Assembly (NCBI RefSeq): GCF_016401385.1
Contig: NZ_JAEACF010000001.1
Location: 1,612,001 to 1,676,000 of the forward strand
Reading direction: 5' to 3'
Length of the DNA: 64,000 nucleotides
DNA from: Fictibacillus halophilus
Lineage (GTDB): Bacteria; Bacillota; Bacilli; Bacillales; Fictibacillaceae
This document shows, one piece after another, positions 1 to 8,440 of the stretch (the stretch's first letter is position 1; every line of letters starts with the position of its first letter). The position numbers were made by a program, and so were the translations under genes. Under the pieces are notes generated by a model. That model saw nothing but the letters and a program-made list of their open reading frames with translations. It did not search any database and was not told where the DNA came from.

Positions 1-2613
1 GCAAAAGCAGTGATACTTTACAACAATGTGGATGGTCATGTTGGCTATAACTTAGGTGAATCTGTGGATTATGTACCAGCGTTCTCTATGACGAAGAAAG
101 CGGGAGAAGAACTAAAAGCAGCCATAGCCAGCGGAAATAAGACGTTCACGTTTACGGACTTGAAAGAAAGTTTCACAGAAGGTGATAAGCTCGCAGACTT
201 CAGTTCAAGAGGACCAGTTAATGGAAACTTTGAAATGAAGCCAGAGATCGTAGCCCCTGGCGTGAGTGTACTCTCTACGTTCCCTTCCTACATGGTGAAC
301 CATGAAACACCTGAAAATTATAAGTATGCGTATGCACGCTTAAATGGAACGTCCATGGCATCTCCCTTTGGGGCTGGAGTGGCAGCATTACTTTTAGGGG
401 AAAACCCAGATCTTGAACCAACAGATATCAAAGCCATTCTCATGAACTCTGCCGATGAGATGAATGATGACTACAGTGTATTTGAAATAGGTGCTGGCCG
501 AATCGATCCTTATCAAGCTCTTCACAGCGACACAAAGGTTCACGTACAGGATGAAACGCTAATTCCGAACGGAGAGAATTTAGTAACCATCAAGAACCAA
601 ACAGGAGGACTAAGCTTTGATAAACAAGTCGTAGCTGAGAACGCTTCTGTAAAAGTTAAGAAAACCATCACGTTCACAAATCAAAGCAACAAGAACAAAA
701 CGTTTGATGTAAAAGTCGTTGAGAACGTACAAAAAGGAACGAACAGCTTAAAAGATAACGGTGTTTCAGTAGAGGCAGAAAGCACTGTAAAAGTAGCGAA
801 AAATGCGGTTAAGAACGTGAATGTAACACTAACCCTGCCAGGTACTGCAAAAAAAGGGTTTTATGAAGGCTATCTATTGATCACAAACAGCGAGAACCCA
901 ACAGAAAAATATCGTATTCCGTTCAGCTTTAAAAAATCACAACCTGGTTTTGATAAACTAGAGTTACTTTCTCGTACCTTAACACCAAGCTACTATAATC
1001 ATGCATTCGATGGATACCGAACAACACAGTTGATGTCTCAGTTTAATCTAGGATCTTCTCTTGAGAGCATCGATATTACTTTACAAGACGGTAAGACAAA
1101 TGAAGAACTTGGACTAGTAGGTACGATCAATATGACATCGGCACTAACGGATTATGATTATTTCCTGCAAACGTTTAACGGAAACTATTACAAATTTACA
1201 GGGGATAAGAAAAATCCTATAGCTACAGAACCAAGTGTTGCAGAGCCAGGACACTATAAATTAAAGTTCGTTTCAACGTTGCCATCAGGAAAGCAACAAA
1301 CAAAAAAGGAAGACATCTTCGTTGATATTGAAACACCAAAAGTCAAGAGTTCTCTAGACGGTGAATCACCATTCGTAGAATACAAATCTGGACAAGCAAC
1401 CTACCCGTTCGAAGTGGAAATAACCGATGATAATGTTGCAAACATGCAGCAAGCAGGTCTTGATGTTGATCAATCATCCAACTTTGCTGTCTATACCTAT
1501 GGTTTCCCGTTGCCGAACGGTCCTATCCCGTTGGACAAGAACGGTAAGTGGATGGATGAAGTTGCAATGAACGAAACCGCTAAATCCCTTTCCTTTAACG
1601 TAATCGGTTATGACGCAGCAGGAAATCAGGCTAACTGGAAAGAGTACTTGTTTGTTAAAGAAGGAACGCCCGTAACCTACGCCAAACATAACGTAGAATT
1701 CGCACGTTCTGGAGATATTCTAAGTGCTTCACTTGTTATGGATAACTTAGAAGATGTGAAGGAAATTACGTGGAACTTTGCTAACCCAGGCATTCAGCAC
1801 GTTTACCTGCAAGAAGCGAAATTAACAGATGCATTCAAAGATAAAGCAACGATTGAAGTAAATGGTGATCGCATTAAAGTGAAGTTTAATGGAAACGAAA
1901 AGTTCGATCGTTCTGAAGTGGTCGATGTAAAAGTGAAAGTACAAGATGAGCTCTTCTACCCGATTGGCTTCATCAATCCGACAGCTGATATTCTAGATGC
2001 GAATGGACAAACAGTTAATTTATTAAACGGTGGAAAACGTTATCAACTAAAGCCGACATTCAACCGTATTCAAGCCAACCTAGCCCCAGAAGGTTATGTC
2101 GTGGAAGGCGGTAACTATATTGGGAACCGTGACTGGTCAAAAGTAGGAGCCAGCGTGCAAGTGACAAATGGCGATTACACACTCGATGCTTCAAACAGGT
2201 TTAACGGAAATGCGCGACTAAATATTGAACCGCTTCCTCTCAGCAATGAAAAGTATACATTTGAAGTCAATGTGCCAGGACACTTTGTGACAAAACAAAA
2301 ACAAAAGTTCGGTTTTGAATACAAAGGAGTTCCTTATGGGAAATCAGAGACGATCTCCATTCCGCTTGTAGCCGGTGACGTTAACCAAGACAACACAATT
2401 GATGTGAAAGATGCCATTGCGATTCAAGACGCTTGGAACTCAAACAACCGCGCAGCGGACATTAACTTTGATGGTACAGTTAATGCAAAAGACATGAGTT
2501 TTGTTCAGAAGAACTACCTGAAACAAAACGCATCGGTTAACAATGCACCAACACCTGTTACAACGGTCGATGGAAAAACACTAGAATCTATTTTAAAAGA
2601 ACTCGGACTATAA
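1..2613 (+). CDS. Subtilisin-like S8 serine protease with C-terminal dockerin-like domain (5' end missing)
   Basis: The reading frame is open from base 1, so the gene begins upstream of the window. About 870 residues are visible. The catalytic serine motif NGTSMASP lies near residue 120 and is preceded by the FSSRGP motif, typical of the S8 peptidases with large insertions (Vpr and lactocepin types). The catalytic Asp and His must be off the window. After the protease come several beta-rich segments of the Fn3/Ig type. Near residues 790-840 there are two Ca-binding repeats (DVNQDNTIDVKDA and DINFDGTVNAKDM) that look like a type I dockerin. It is probably secreted and degrades extracellular protein. 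Dockerins in Bacillaceae proteases are generally not part of cellulosomes, so the domain may only bind calcium or stabilise the tail. Confidence 0.93.
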   Translation, partial: AKAVILYNNVDGHVGYNLGESVDYVPAFSMTKKAGEELKAAIASGNKTFTFTDLKESFTEGDKLADFSSRGPVNGNFEMKPEIVAPGVSVLSTFPSYMVNHETPENYKYAYARLNGTSMASPFGAGVAALLLGENPDLEPTDIKAILMNSADEMNDDYSVFEIGAGRIDPYQALHSDTKVHVQDETLIPNGENLVTIKNQTGGLSFDKQVVAENASVKVKKTITFTNQSNKNKTFDVKVVENVQKGTNSLKDNGVSVEAESTVKVAKNAVKNVNVTLTLPGTAKKGFYEGYLLITNSENPTEKYRIPFSFKKSQPGFDKLELLSRTLTPSYYNHAFDGYRTTQLMSQFNLGSSLESIDITLQDGKTNEELGLVGTINMTSALTDYDYFLQTFNGNYYKFTGDKKNPIATEPSVAEPGHYKLKFVSTLPSGKQQTKKEDIFVDIETPKVKSSLDGESPFVEYKSGQATYPFEVEITDDNVANMQQAGLDVDQSSNFAVYTYGFPLPNGPIPLDKNGKWMDEVAMNETAKSLSFNVIGYDAAGNQANWKEYLFVKEGTPVTYAKHNVEFARSGDILSASLVMDNLEDVKEITWNFANPGIQHVYLQEAKLTDAFKDKATIEVNGDRIKVKFNGNEKFDRSEVVDVKVKVQDELFYPIGFINPTADILDANGQTVNLLNGGKRYQLKPTFNRIQANLAPEGYVVEGGNYIGNRDWSKVGASVQVTNGDYTLDASNRFNGNARLNIEPLPLSNEKYTFEVNVPGHFVTKQKQKFGFEYKGVPYGKSETISIPLVAGDVNQDNTIDVKDAIAIQDAWNSNNRAADINFDGTVNAKDMSFVQKNYLKQNASVNNAPTPVTTVDGKTLESILKELGL

Positions 2614-2619
2614 AAAACG

Positions 2620-2652
2620 AGAGCTCACGATCCTTTGGGTTGTGGGTTCTTT
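2620..2652 (+). terminator. Possible terminator after the protease gene
   Basis: An imperfect hairpin with several G-U pairs (arms near 2621-2633 and 2637-2649) is followed by a short T run just after the stop codon. It is weak but in the right place. Confidence 0.4.
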
Positions 2653-2748
2653 ACTGTGAATGGGATAGCAGCTAGGAACTAAATACCATTAAATACTCCA
2701 CTTCTGATAAAGTTAAAATATGGAAATATAATGTGAGGAGGAAAAAGA

Positions 2749-2982
2749 ATGGACAACTGGGTGTTTGTGTTTATGGCAAATATTATTGGCGGGATTATCG
2801 TCTTTTTTGCTCTTATGTTTTTGTTAAGCTTGGGAGGAGGATCAATGGATACAGCCTTCTTTATAGGAATTTTTCTATTTGTTCAACTCAGTTTTATAAC
2901 GACGATTCTTTTTCAAGTGTTGCACAGAGTTAAGAATTTGGAGAGTCAGCAACAGGTACTAGAGAATAAAAAGACCGGCTGA
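2749..2982 (+). CDS. Small two-helix membrane protein
   Basis: This 77-aa protein has two strongly hydrophobic segments (about residues 5-28 and 34-55), then a short polar tail rich in Glu, Gln and Lys. A GAGGAG ribosome binding site lies a few bases before the ATG at 2749. I do not recognise the family. The stop codon falls in the loop of the terminator hairpin shared with the convergent gene downstream. The function is unknown. Confidence 0.75.
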   Translation: MDNWVFVFMANIIGGIIVFFALMFLLSLGGGSMDTAFFIGIFLFVQLSFITTILFQVLHRVKNLESQQQVLENKKTG

Positions 2983-2993
2983 TGTCGGTCTTT
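2970..2993. terminator. Bidirectional terminator between convergent genes
   Basis: An 8-bp stem (AAAGACCG at 2970-2977, CGGTCTTT at 2986-2993) has A and T flanks on both sides. The stop of the plus-strand gene (2980-2982) sits in the loop, and the stop of the minus-strand gene (2992-2994) overlaps the distal arm. Confidence 0.7.
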
Positions 2994-3398
2994 AAATGAT
3001 GGATAGCCCTACTATTTGGTCAGTAAATAAGACCATTTCGTCTAACTCTCTTTTTCGATCTGGATTTAAGATAGGACTTATGGTGACATCTTTTAGATGG
3101 AGGGGTGCCGTTAGATTCAAAGCAGTCATCGTTTCTGGCAAGTTTTCAAGTCTGCTTCCTAGTTCTGTTAATCCCTCTGAAAAGAAGTACTTATTGTTTT
3201 CTTCCTCTTCATGAGTAAAGTGATTAATCTTACCTTGGATATAAGCATTTTGCGTGATAATTAATAGTTGGCTATCAGGACCAATCGTCTTTATCGAACC
3301 ATTATAATTTTGAGTGAATTTATGTAATACATCATCTAATGCCGTAGTGATGGCTTTTTGTAATCAAAAACATGATTCAATTCTTTAACATTAATCAT
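2992..3398 (-). pseudogene. Hypothetical protein, frameshifted near its start
   Basis: On the minus strand an ATG at 3398 follows a GAGGGGGAT ribosome binding site and reads MINVKELNHVFDYKK, then hits a stop 6 codons later. Adding one A to the five-A run at 3355-3359 opens a continuous frame of about 118 more codons, ending at the TAA at 2992-2994. The restored protein would be about 134 aa, acidic and soluble, with no membrane segment. I do not recognise the family. Because the rest of the frame is intact, this is either a very recent mutation or a homopolymer sequencing error. Confidence 0.7.
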
Positions 3399-3410
3399 AT
3401 TTATCCCCCT

Positions 3411-3983
3411 CTACATACACACTGATTTGAGATAGTCTTCACGAAGAATTCCATACACCGCACAGTCCTTATACTGATTCTTTGCATTACGAATCATGTG
3501 ACGGATTACGCCTTCTTGTTTCATTCCAACTTTGGCCATAACTCTTCCAGAAGCAGGATTGTCAGTGTTATGTGCAGCTGAGATCTTGTGGATATTCATC
3601 TGACGAAAACCAAACTCTACTACAGCTTGTAGCGCCTCGGTTCCGTACCCTTGATTCCACCACTTGAACCCAAGCGAATAGCTTACCTCACAGTTATCTT
3701 TTGAGCTATCAAAATCGTACAAGTCGATTTCTCCGATCAGCTCACCTGTACCTTTTAACTCAATTCCCCAATAACAAAATTCCTTATTTTTATACTGGCT
3801 GACAATCTTTTTCACACGCTCTTCTGTTTGAGCGATACTCGTATGAGCAGCGTTCACCCGATTGTCTGCCACTCGTTCGTCTGAAAGCCAATGGTAAAAT
3901 ATGCTTTGAGTGTCGGATTGTTTCAAAGGACGAAGAAGTAATCGGTCTGTTTCTATCACGGGTGTTCCTAAGTAGTTAATCAT
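3411..3983 (-). CDS. GNAT N-acetyltransferase (RimJ/RimL type)
   Basis: The 190-aa length is typical of Acetyltransf_3 proteins. The N terminus has the usual IETDRLLLRPL strand. The acetyl-CoA site region reads WWNQGYGTEALQ near residues 108-119, followed by an NIHKISA strand and ASGRVMAKVGM. It likely transfers acetyl from acetyl-CoA to an amino group on a protein, small molecule or drug; the substrate cannot be told. It is cytoplasmic. Confidence 0.9.
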   Translation of the reverse strand: MINYLGTPVIETDRLLLRPLKQSDTQSIFYHWLSDERVADNRVNAAHTSIAQTEERVKKIVSQYKNKEFCYWGIELKGTGELIGEIDLYDFDSSKDNCEVSYSLGFKWWNQGYGTEALQAVVEFGFRQMNIHKISAAHNTDNPASGRVMAKVGMKQEGVIRHMIRNAKNQYKDCAVYGILREDYLKSVCM

Positions 3984-4013
3984 TTATACACCTCATACAA
4001 ATTGATTCCACTG

Positions 4014-4091
4014 TTATTTTGTCATGTACCAGTATACGAACAAACCAATTGCAATTATGGCCCAAACAATTGATTGCAAATATCTTCTCAT
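4014..4091 (-). CDS. 25-residue single-pass membrane protein
   Basis: Minus strand: an AAGGAAGG ribosome binding site is followed at a suitable distance by ATG at 4091 and a 25-codon frame ending in TAA. The protein begins MRRYLQSIV and is almost entirely hydrophobic from residue 7 to 23, ending YMTK. Such tiny membrane proteins are common in Bacillaceae. No function can be assigned; support rests on the ribosome binding site and the hydrophobic pattern. Confidence 0.55.
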   Translation of the reverse strand: MRRYLQSIVWAIIAIGLFVYWYMTK

Positions 4092-4140
4092 TTGAAAAAA
4101 TCCTTCCTTATCCATATTAAAGCTGAAACCACCAATAAAA

Positions 4141-4477
4141 CTATTCAATCCATACTCCTGCTTTCATCTTCTGAAACCAATCCTGCATCCAATCTTCAGG
4201 CATGGATACTGTGTTCAAATCGAGTGCTCTTAATTGTTTGTCTGTATACGTATTGACTAAGTATAAATCCCACTGACACTCAATATCTCTTGCTACGAAA
4301 AAAGTTAGATCTCCTTTTTCGTCAAGATCTTCTTCTTCCCACGCCATCGTTAAATTATCGCACCATTTCGAATTGAGTATACTTACTCTTATTCTCACAG
4401 AAATCATTTAACAGCTGTTTCAAATTTTCATACGAATACTGGAGATTAATGATAGTCTCATTCCAGTTCCAGTTCAT
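4141..4477 (-). pseudogene. Hypothetical protein, frameshifted
   Basis: The start ATG at 4477 overlaps the TGA of the upstream gene (ATGA overlap), which argues for translational coupling. That frame reads MNWNWNETIINLQ and ends at a stop 40 codons later. From there a frame offset by one base continues through WEEEDLDEKGDLTFF to a TAA at 4141. Joined, they give about 110 aa rich in Trp and acidic residues. The shift must lie between about 4340 and 4400. A start inside the second frame (ATG 4407) exists but has no ribosome binding site. The function is unknown; the neighbourhood looks like a small-protein operon. Confidence 0.6.
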
Positions 4478-4872
4478 ACAAAGTCCACCTCAATCTCTGC
4501 TCCGATGTTTGACGCGAATGTGATGATGTCTTTCTCTAAATACAAAGCTGGAGCTTGCCCATTTTCCATTCGGATTACGATATAGATCTTACTCACTAAA
4601 CCAAACTCCGCTTGTAATTGATTAATGATAGACGCTTTGTCTCTAAACTGATCCCTTACTTGCTGAAGCTGTTCATTCACATCAAGGGAGTATTGGTAGT
4701 CTGTCCCGTAATCCCAGCTTGTTTCTTTCCTACAAAGCGAAGAATTGGCTGAAATAATATCTCCCTTTTTATAGCTTTCAGTTGGTGTGATCTTTAGTCT
4801 TCTCGTCACTTCATTAATCGGAAATTCATCGCCATAAAGAGTGAAATACACTTTCACTTGTGTTTCGATCAT
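4474..4872 (-). CDS. DUF4279 domain protein
   Basis: The 132-aa protein fits the DUF4279 pattern: a beta strand VKVYFTLYGDEF, then ITPTESYKKGD, a conserved W after an ETSWDYG motif, and a C-terminal beta/alpha half. It is soluble with no signal peptide. Its start overlaps the stop of the upstream membrane protein by one base (TAATG), and its stop overlaps the start of the next gene, so the three are probably one coupled operon. DUF4279 proteins often occur in small accessory or immunity-like clusters, but the biochemical role is unknown. Confidence 0.8.
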   Translation of the reverse strand: MIETQVKVYFTLYGDEFPINEVTRRLKITPTESYKKGDIISANSSLCRKETSWDYGTDYQYSLDVNEQLQQVRDQFRDKASIINQLQAEFGLVSKIYIVIRMENGQAPALYLEKDIITFASNIGAEIEVDFV

Positions 4873-5258
4873 TAAATACTCCTTTCACTTGATTTCTTCT
4901 TACCTTTTTTTATGGACCTAACCTCTTGCCTTCTTTCTTTTTCTAAAGATAGTGACAATGCGATTGTAAAAAGGATACTCATTATCGCTTTTGCTAAATC
5001 ATTGTCCTTTAATCCATCGATAAACCGTTCTAACACCTCTTGATAGAAAACAGATGCAAAAAAGGCTCCCCCAGTTGTAGTCAAAAAGGAGTAAAACTTT
5101 CTCGTGGCTAATTCTCCACTTCCCAGTGCGCAAAGATTTAACAAAATTGATATTCCTGATGTTCGATGTATGAAAGAATTCAAGAAAACAGAAAGTACCA
5201 ATGAAATTATATATACAAGTCCTAATATGGTCCACCAGTCAAAATAAAACAATAACAC
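4872..5258 (-). CDS. Small membrane protein
   Basis: About 128 aa with three hydrophobic segments (roughly residues 5-27, 30-50 and 85-105 of the longer form) and a very basic C-terminal tail rich in Lys, Arg and Ser. The frame can start at GTG 5267, but AGGTGA lies just upstream of GTG 5258, so the shorter start is favoured. It is coupled to the DUF4279 gene. The family is not recognised. Confidence 0.65.
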   Translation of the reverse strand: MLLFYFDWWTILGLVYIISLVLSVFLNSFIHRTSGISILLNLCALGSGELATRKFYSFLTTTGGAFFASVFYQEVLERFIDGLKDNDLAKAIMSILFTIALSLSLEKERRQEVRSIKKGKKKSSERSI

Positions 5259-5290
5259 CGAAATCACCTACAACATTAAATTTATGAGTT

Positions 5291-6562
5291 TTATCCTAAA
5301 TCATTCAGCAAAACCACTTCACCCGTTTCAGCGTTCACTCCATGATGACAGTCCAATTTCCCGCATAGAATATACTGCTTCTCTTCATCGTCATACACAT
5401 AAAATGACTTAAGCTCAAACAAACCCTTCAATTTTTCATACGCTTCGTCTTGTGTGACCGTTACGTCGCCAAGTTCTTCAAAGGAATCATACATCTCTAA
5501 CATGAACTGATTGTCGATGTAGTTCACAACGTCCATCGAATGGGGATCAAGGAATACCGAAAGTTTTCTTTCAAATACCCGTGTTTCATGCTGATTCGTT
5601 CTAAGTGTCGCAACTAGAAACTTTTTGTCTCGATGTAGAGTTGTCACACGCCATATCCCAGAGTCTTCCGGATATTCCTGCCGCAACAATCGTTCTACTG
5701 CTTCCACACACTTCTTCTCATCTTCCTCCGTAATGGGTAAGGTGGTTGGAGAAGGCGTACAGGAAAATGCTTCATCTACCGTAATCTCTTCTTGCAAATC
5801 GATCTCTTTACGTTCAAAAAATCCGCCAGATATCGGTTCATCCCAATTTAAAATGTGATTCACTTTTCTAGAAGTCCCACCATCTTGAAACATTTCAAAC
5901 GGCTTGGTGGTCAAATCTTTGTTTCTTATGTAGATCTCTTCCACCGCATACACGGCATATAAACTCTTATGTTCAAATGACGGATATTCTAATCTCTTCA
6001 CTTGTTCCTTAGCGATGTATTTCGCTTCCTCTAATGAAAGATTATAAGTTTCACGTAATACCTGATTACCTATCGGAAACTCTCCATGAACCGAAAAGAA
6101 GGTCAGCTCTCGATTATCATTCCATTTCACTTCAATGTAGCCAGCCGGTGAGACAGGAATACCGTCTATAATAGCTCTACATTCAATTTCATTTTCTGTT
6201 ACGTTGTGTATTTGGAACTGCTCGATATATGTTAAACCGGTTTCTAGTTCGATCCACTTAATGACATCCTCTGTTTCACCATTAAACGTGATTCCATCTT
6301 GTGCATAAGTCTCACCCATAACAAAAATCGCATTCTTCAATTTCCCAGTGTTCACGTTGTATTCGATGACAGCTGTACCTTCAGGATTCGAACCATCTTC
6401 ATCGGACTCCGTTCCATTCGGAAACCACTCCAAACAAAGTGTGTAACTCGTTTCGTTAAAATGATTCACGTCCCGCCAAAGACTATGTTGATGTAAATAG
6501 TAGTTTCCTAGTCCGAACGTCGTTTTAGCTTGATCTACGAATGCTTGTATTCTGCTATCCAC
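5291..6562 (-). CDS. YcdB/YcdC (PepSY-like repeat) protein
   Basis: 423 aa with no signal peptide. The N-terminal half contains segments such as LSLEEAKYIAKEQV that match PepSY/YcdB-type repeats, and a similar unit recurs near the C terminus (VTQDEAYEKLKGLF followed by a YVYDDEEKQYILCGKLDC strand set). These repeats usually bind or regulate peptidases, but here the protein is predicted to be cytoplasmic. The start is GTG, overlapping the TAG of the upstream membrane gene by one base. The function is not established. Confidence 0.7.
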   Translation of the reverse strand: MDSRIQAFVDQAKTTFGLGNYYLHQHSLWRDVNHFNETSYTLCLEWFPNGTESDEDGSNPEGTAVIEYNVNTGKLKNAIFVMGETYAQDGITFNGETEDVIKWIELETGLTYIEQFQIHNVTENEIECRAIIDGIPVSPAGYIEVKWNDNRELTFFSVHGEFPIGNQVLRETYNLSLEEAKYIAKEQVKRLEYPSFEHKSLYAVYAVEEIYIRNKDLTTKPFEMFQDGGTSRKVNHILNWDEPISGGFFERKEIDLQEEITVDEAFSCTPSPTTLPITEEDEKKCVEAVERLLRQEYPEDSGIWRVTTLHRDKKFLVATLRTNQHETRVFERKLSVFLDPHSMDVVNYIDNQFMLEMYDSFEELGDVTVTQDEAYEKLKGLFELKSFYVYDDEEKQYILCGKLDCHHGVNAETGEVVLLNDLG

Positions 6563-6786
6563 TACTCCCGCTCCTTATTTGATTTTTCTCCAAGTTCCAC
6601 CATGAGGATGAACAGAATCCAGAATCCAAGAGCGACCACAACTCCGTAACCTATATAAAACAATAAGGCATTTATAAAATAAAACAAATCGCCAAATGGA
6701 CCAAAGCGTCCAGCATCCACTATTCCCAGTGCTAGAAACACAATACCTACTAGAAACCCCAAAAGCAGGTGCTGCAGTCTGTTCAT
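6562..6786 (-). CDS. Small two-helix membrane protein
   Basis: 74 aa: two hydrophobic helices (about residues 7-25 and 37-65) and a short charged C-terminal tail. A GAGGAGGAGAT ribosome binding site precedes the ATG. It is coupled to the following YcdB-like gene by a one-base stop/start overlap, so it may be its membrane partner. The family is not recognised. Confidence 0.7.
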   Translation of the reverse strand: MNRLQHLLLGFLVGIVFLALGIVDAGRFGPFGDLFYFINALLFYIGYGVVVALGFWILFILMVELGEKSNKERE

Positions 6787-6804
6787 CGGAATCTCCTCCT
6801 CACC

Positions 6805-7113
6805 TTACTTCTTTTCTAAATAGATGTACTCATCTACCGTGTTTAAAGCAGAAGAGGCTTTAAAGATTTTCATGCCCTTTAAACGGCTACCGCACTGAAA
6901 ATGAACGGTGTCATCTGCACCTACCTGAATTTTATGCGTTGCGCTTTCTACCCAATCAATCTGCAGTCTCACGGTATACTCGCCAGGAGCTACATCCAGT
7001 TGCTTCGTTTCTCCGTCCTTGATCTGTTCTGTTTTGCTCTCGTTCAGGTAGATATCAAACTTTCTCATTTTGCTCACAAACTGGCTTTCTCGTTTAAACA
7101 CTAGTTTCGCCAT
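6805..7113 (-). CDS. Small beta-rich protein (PEGA-like)
   Basis: 102 aa. The pattern QLDVAPGEYTVRLQIDW is typical of small beta sandwiches of the PEGA or carboxypeptidase-regulatory type. There is no signal peptide or membrane segment. AAAGGATGGGG lies upstream of the ATG. It heads the minus-strand run of small genes that continues to 4141. The function is unknown. Confidence 0.65.
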   Translation of the reverse strand: MAKLVFKRESQFVSKMRKFDIYLNESKTEQIKDGETKQLDVAPGEYTVRLQIDWVESATHKIQVGADDTVHFQCGSRLKGMKIFKASSALNTVDEYIYLEKK

Positions 7114-7141
7114 TTTCGCCCCATCCTTTTCTATGAATCTT

Positions 7142-7972
7142 TTACAAGTTATTACATTCTCTTATAATATACTTCATATAGCTGAGTGCATCACTTCTTC
7201 TCTTTCTCATCGAGCCATAATGCGAGAACTTATTGCCGTTTCGGATGCGCAGTGCTTCTCGGATAATTTGATGATACGTTTCAGGAACCGTTCGTAATGC
7301 GTATTCACCCGCTCCAACTTTAGACGTGATGTCTTTCTCTCTTAAAGAATAATAGAGTCGCGTCACACCGAGCACTCCCCACTCATTCATGTTGGCACTC
7401 GTATATAACCCTATATATTGAAGAGACGGAAATCGCTCACAATTCTTTACCCAATTCAGCCAATAACCGTTTATATTTTCTATCAAGTTTGATTTCAATT
7501 CTGTCCAATCTATAGATAGATTGTATGTTTCGATCGGCAGTCCTTTAACGACGATGCCATATGTCTGAAGCTGATACGCATCGATCCAATTACGGTGAAA
7601 AGGTCGATAACTTTGAAGCTTTCCTTCATTAAAATACGGACAAGAGGAATTACCATTATTCTCAAACTCTAAATCATCACGCGTGAGATACATACCATCT
7701 AAGCTTGGTTTCGAAAACTGTTTTCTCATTTCATGGTGAATCTCTTTTAAAACTTCTACATCTGATTGTGTTAGCTTTTCTTTTGTTACGGCGTAAAAAT
7801 CAATGTCACTTGATTCTTCTTGGTAAGCTCCAATGGAAACAGAGCCGAATAGATAAAAGGACTCTACCTTGTTCGGCAGCTTCTTTTCTATTTTTTCAAA
7901 GTAAGCATTCAATACTTCCTTTACTTGTTTAGGTACAGAATTTGAGTTATTTGCATGTGCTGTTTTTATCAA
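7142..7972 (-). CDS. Aminoglycoside adenylyltransferase-like nucleotidyltransferase (DUF4111)
   Basis: 276 aa with an N-terminal nucleotidyltransferase fold: the motif GSVSIGAYQEESSDIDF (residues about 44-60) gives the GS-x-DxD metal site, and a later D in KPSLDGMYL could be the third carboxylate. The C-terminal helical part matches the DUF4111 partner domain of ANT(3'')/ANT(9) enzymes (WVLNW-like, GVTRLYYSLREK). It probably adds AMP to a small hydroxylated substrate, perhaps an aminoglycoside. Resistance activity is an inference. Confidence 0.85.
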   Translation of the reverse strand: MIKTAHANNSNSVPKQVKEVLNAYFEKIEKKLPNKVESFYLFGSVSIGAYQEESSDIDFYAVTKEKLTQSDVEVLKEIHHEMRKQFSKPSLDGMYLTRDDLEFENNGNSSCPYFNEGKLQSYRPFHRNWIDAYQLQTYGIVVKGLPIETYNLSIDWTELKSNLIENINGYWLNWVKNCERFPSLQYIGLYTSANMNEWGVLGVTRLYYSLREKDITSKVGAGEYALRTVPETYHQIIREALRIRNGNKFSHYGSMRKRRSDALSYMKYIIRECNNL

Positions 7973-8113
7973 TTTAATAACCTCGCTTATTTGTTGCGAT
8001 CTACTCTAATATTACGACAAATCATTACAATATTTCCATAAATATGTAATAAAATCGAAATTTAATGATATAGTTAACTCAAGAAAAACTATAATAGTTG
8101 GGGGATCTAATGA

Positions 8114-8320
8114 ATGAATATTAATGAACTTGGTCTAATTTTAAAAAACATGTATGACAAAGCACCTCAAGGATATCAAGTTGCAAGTATCCACCTATTC
8201 GGTATTGAATATGCAGAAATAATTCAAAGAAATCATTACAGTATAAAAGAGATATTAGCAAGCTCAGGATTAAATTCTTCGTATTCAACTGAAATAAGTA
8301 AAGGTATTAAATTATCATGA
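8114..8320 (+). CDS. Small conserved hypothetical protein
   Basis: 68 aa, predicted all-helical and soluble, beginning MNINELGLIL and ending SKGIKLS. A TTGGGGGAT ribosome binding site lies 7-10 bases upstream. An earlier ATG at 8110 stops after four codons, so 8114 is the start. It looks like the short helical proteins of Bacillus that resemble a helix-turn-helix fold (EIIQRNHYSIKEILASSGL), but no function can be stated. Confidence 0.7.
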   Translation: MNINELGLILKNMYDKAPQGYQVASIHLFGIEYAEIIQRNHYSIKEILASSGLNSSYSTEISKGIKLS

Positions 8321-8370
8321 TTCGTTGAAGTTAAAGCTAGCATTATGAATAGATAATTATCTGGTCGTTT

Positions 8371-8424
8371 ACATACAACCAAAAGGTGTTATATTCTAAA
8401 CATACAACCAAATGGTTACATATT
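8371..8424 (+). promoter_or_regulatory. Two tandem operator-like repeats upstream of the SRPBCC-ArsR genes
   Basis: Two near-identical copies, 29 bp apart, begin ACATACAACCAAA (8371 and 8400). Each is an imperfect inverted repeat (AACCA-N2-TGGTT in the second). A possible promoter with TTTACA (8368-8373) and TATTCT (8392-8397) overlaps the first copy. The likely ligand is the ArsR-type repressor encoded at 8867, giving autoregulation; this is an inference. Confidence 0.6.
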
Positions 8425-8440
8425 CAGACTTAGGAGATGA

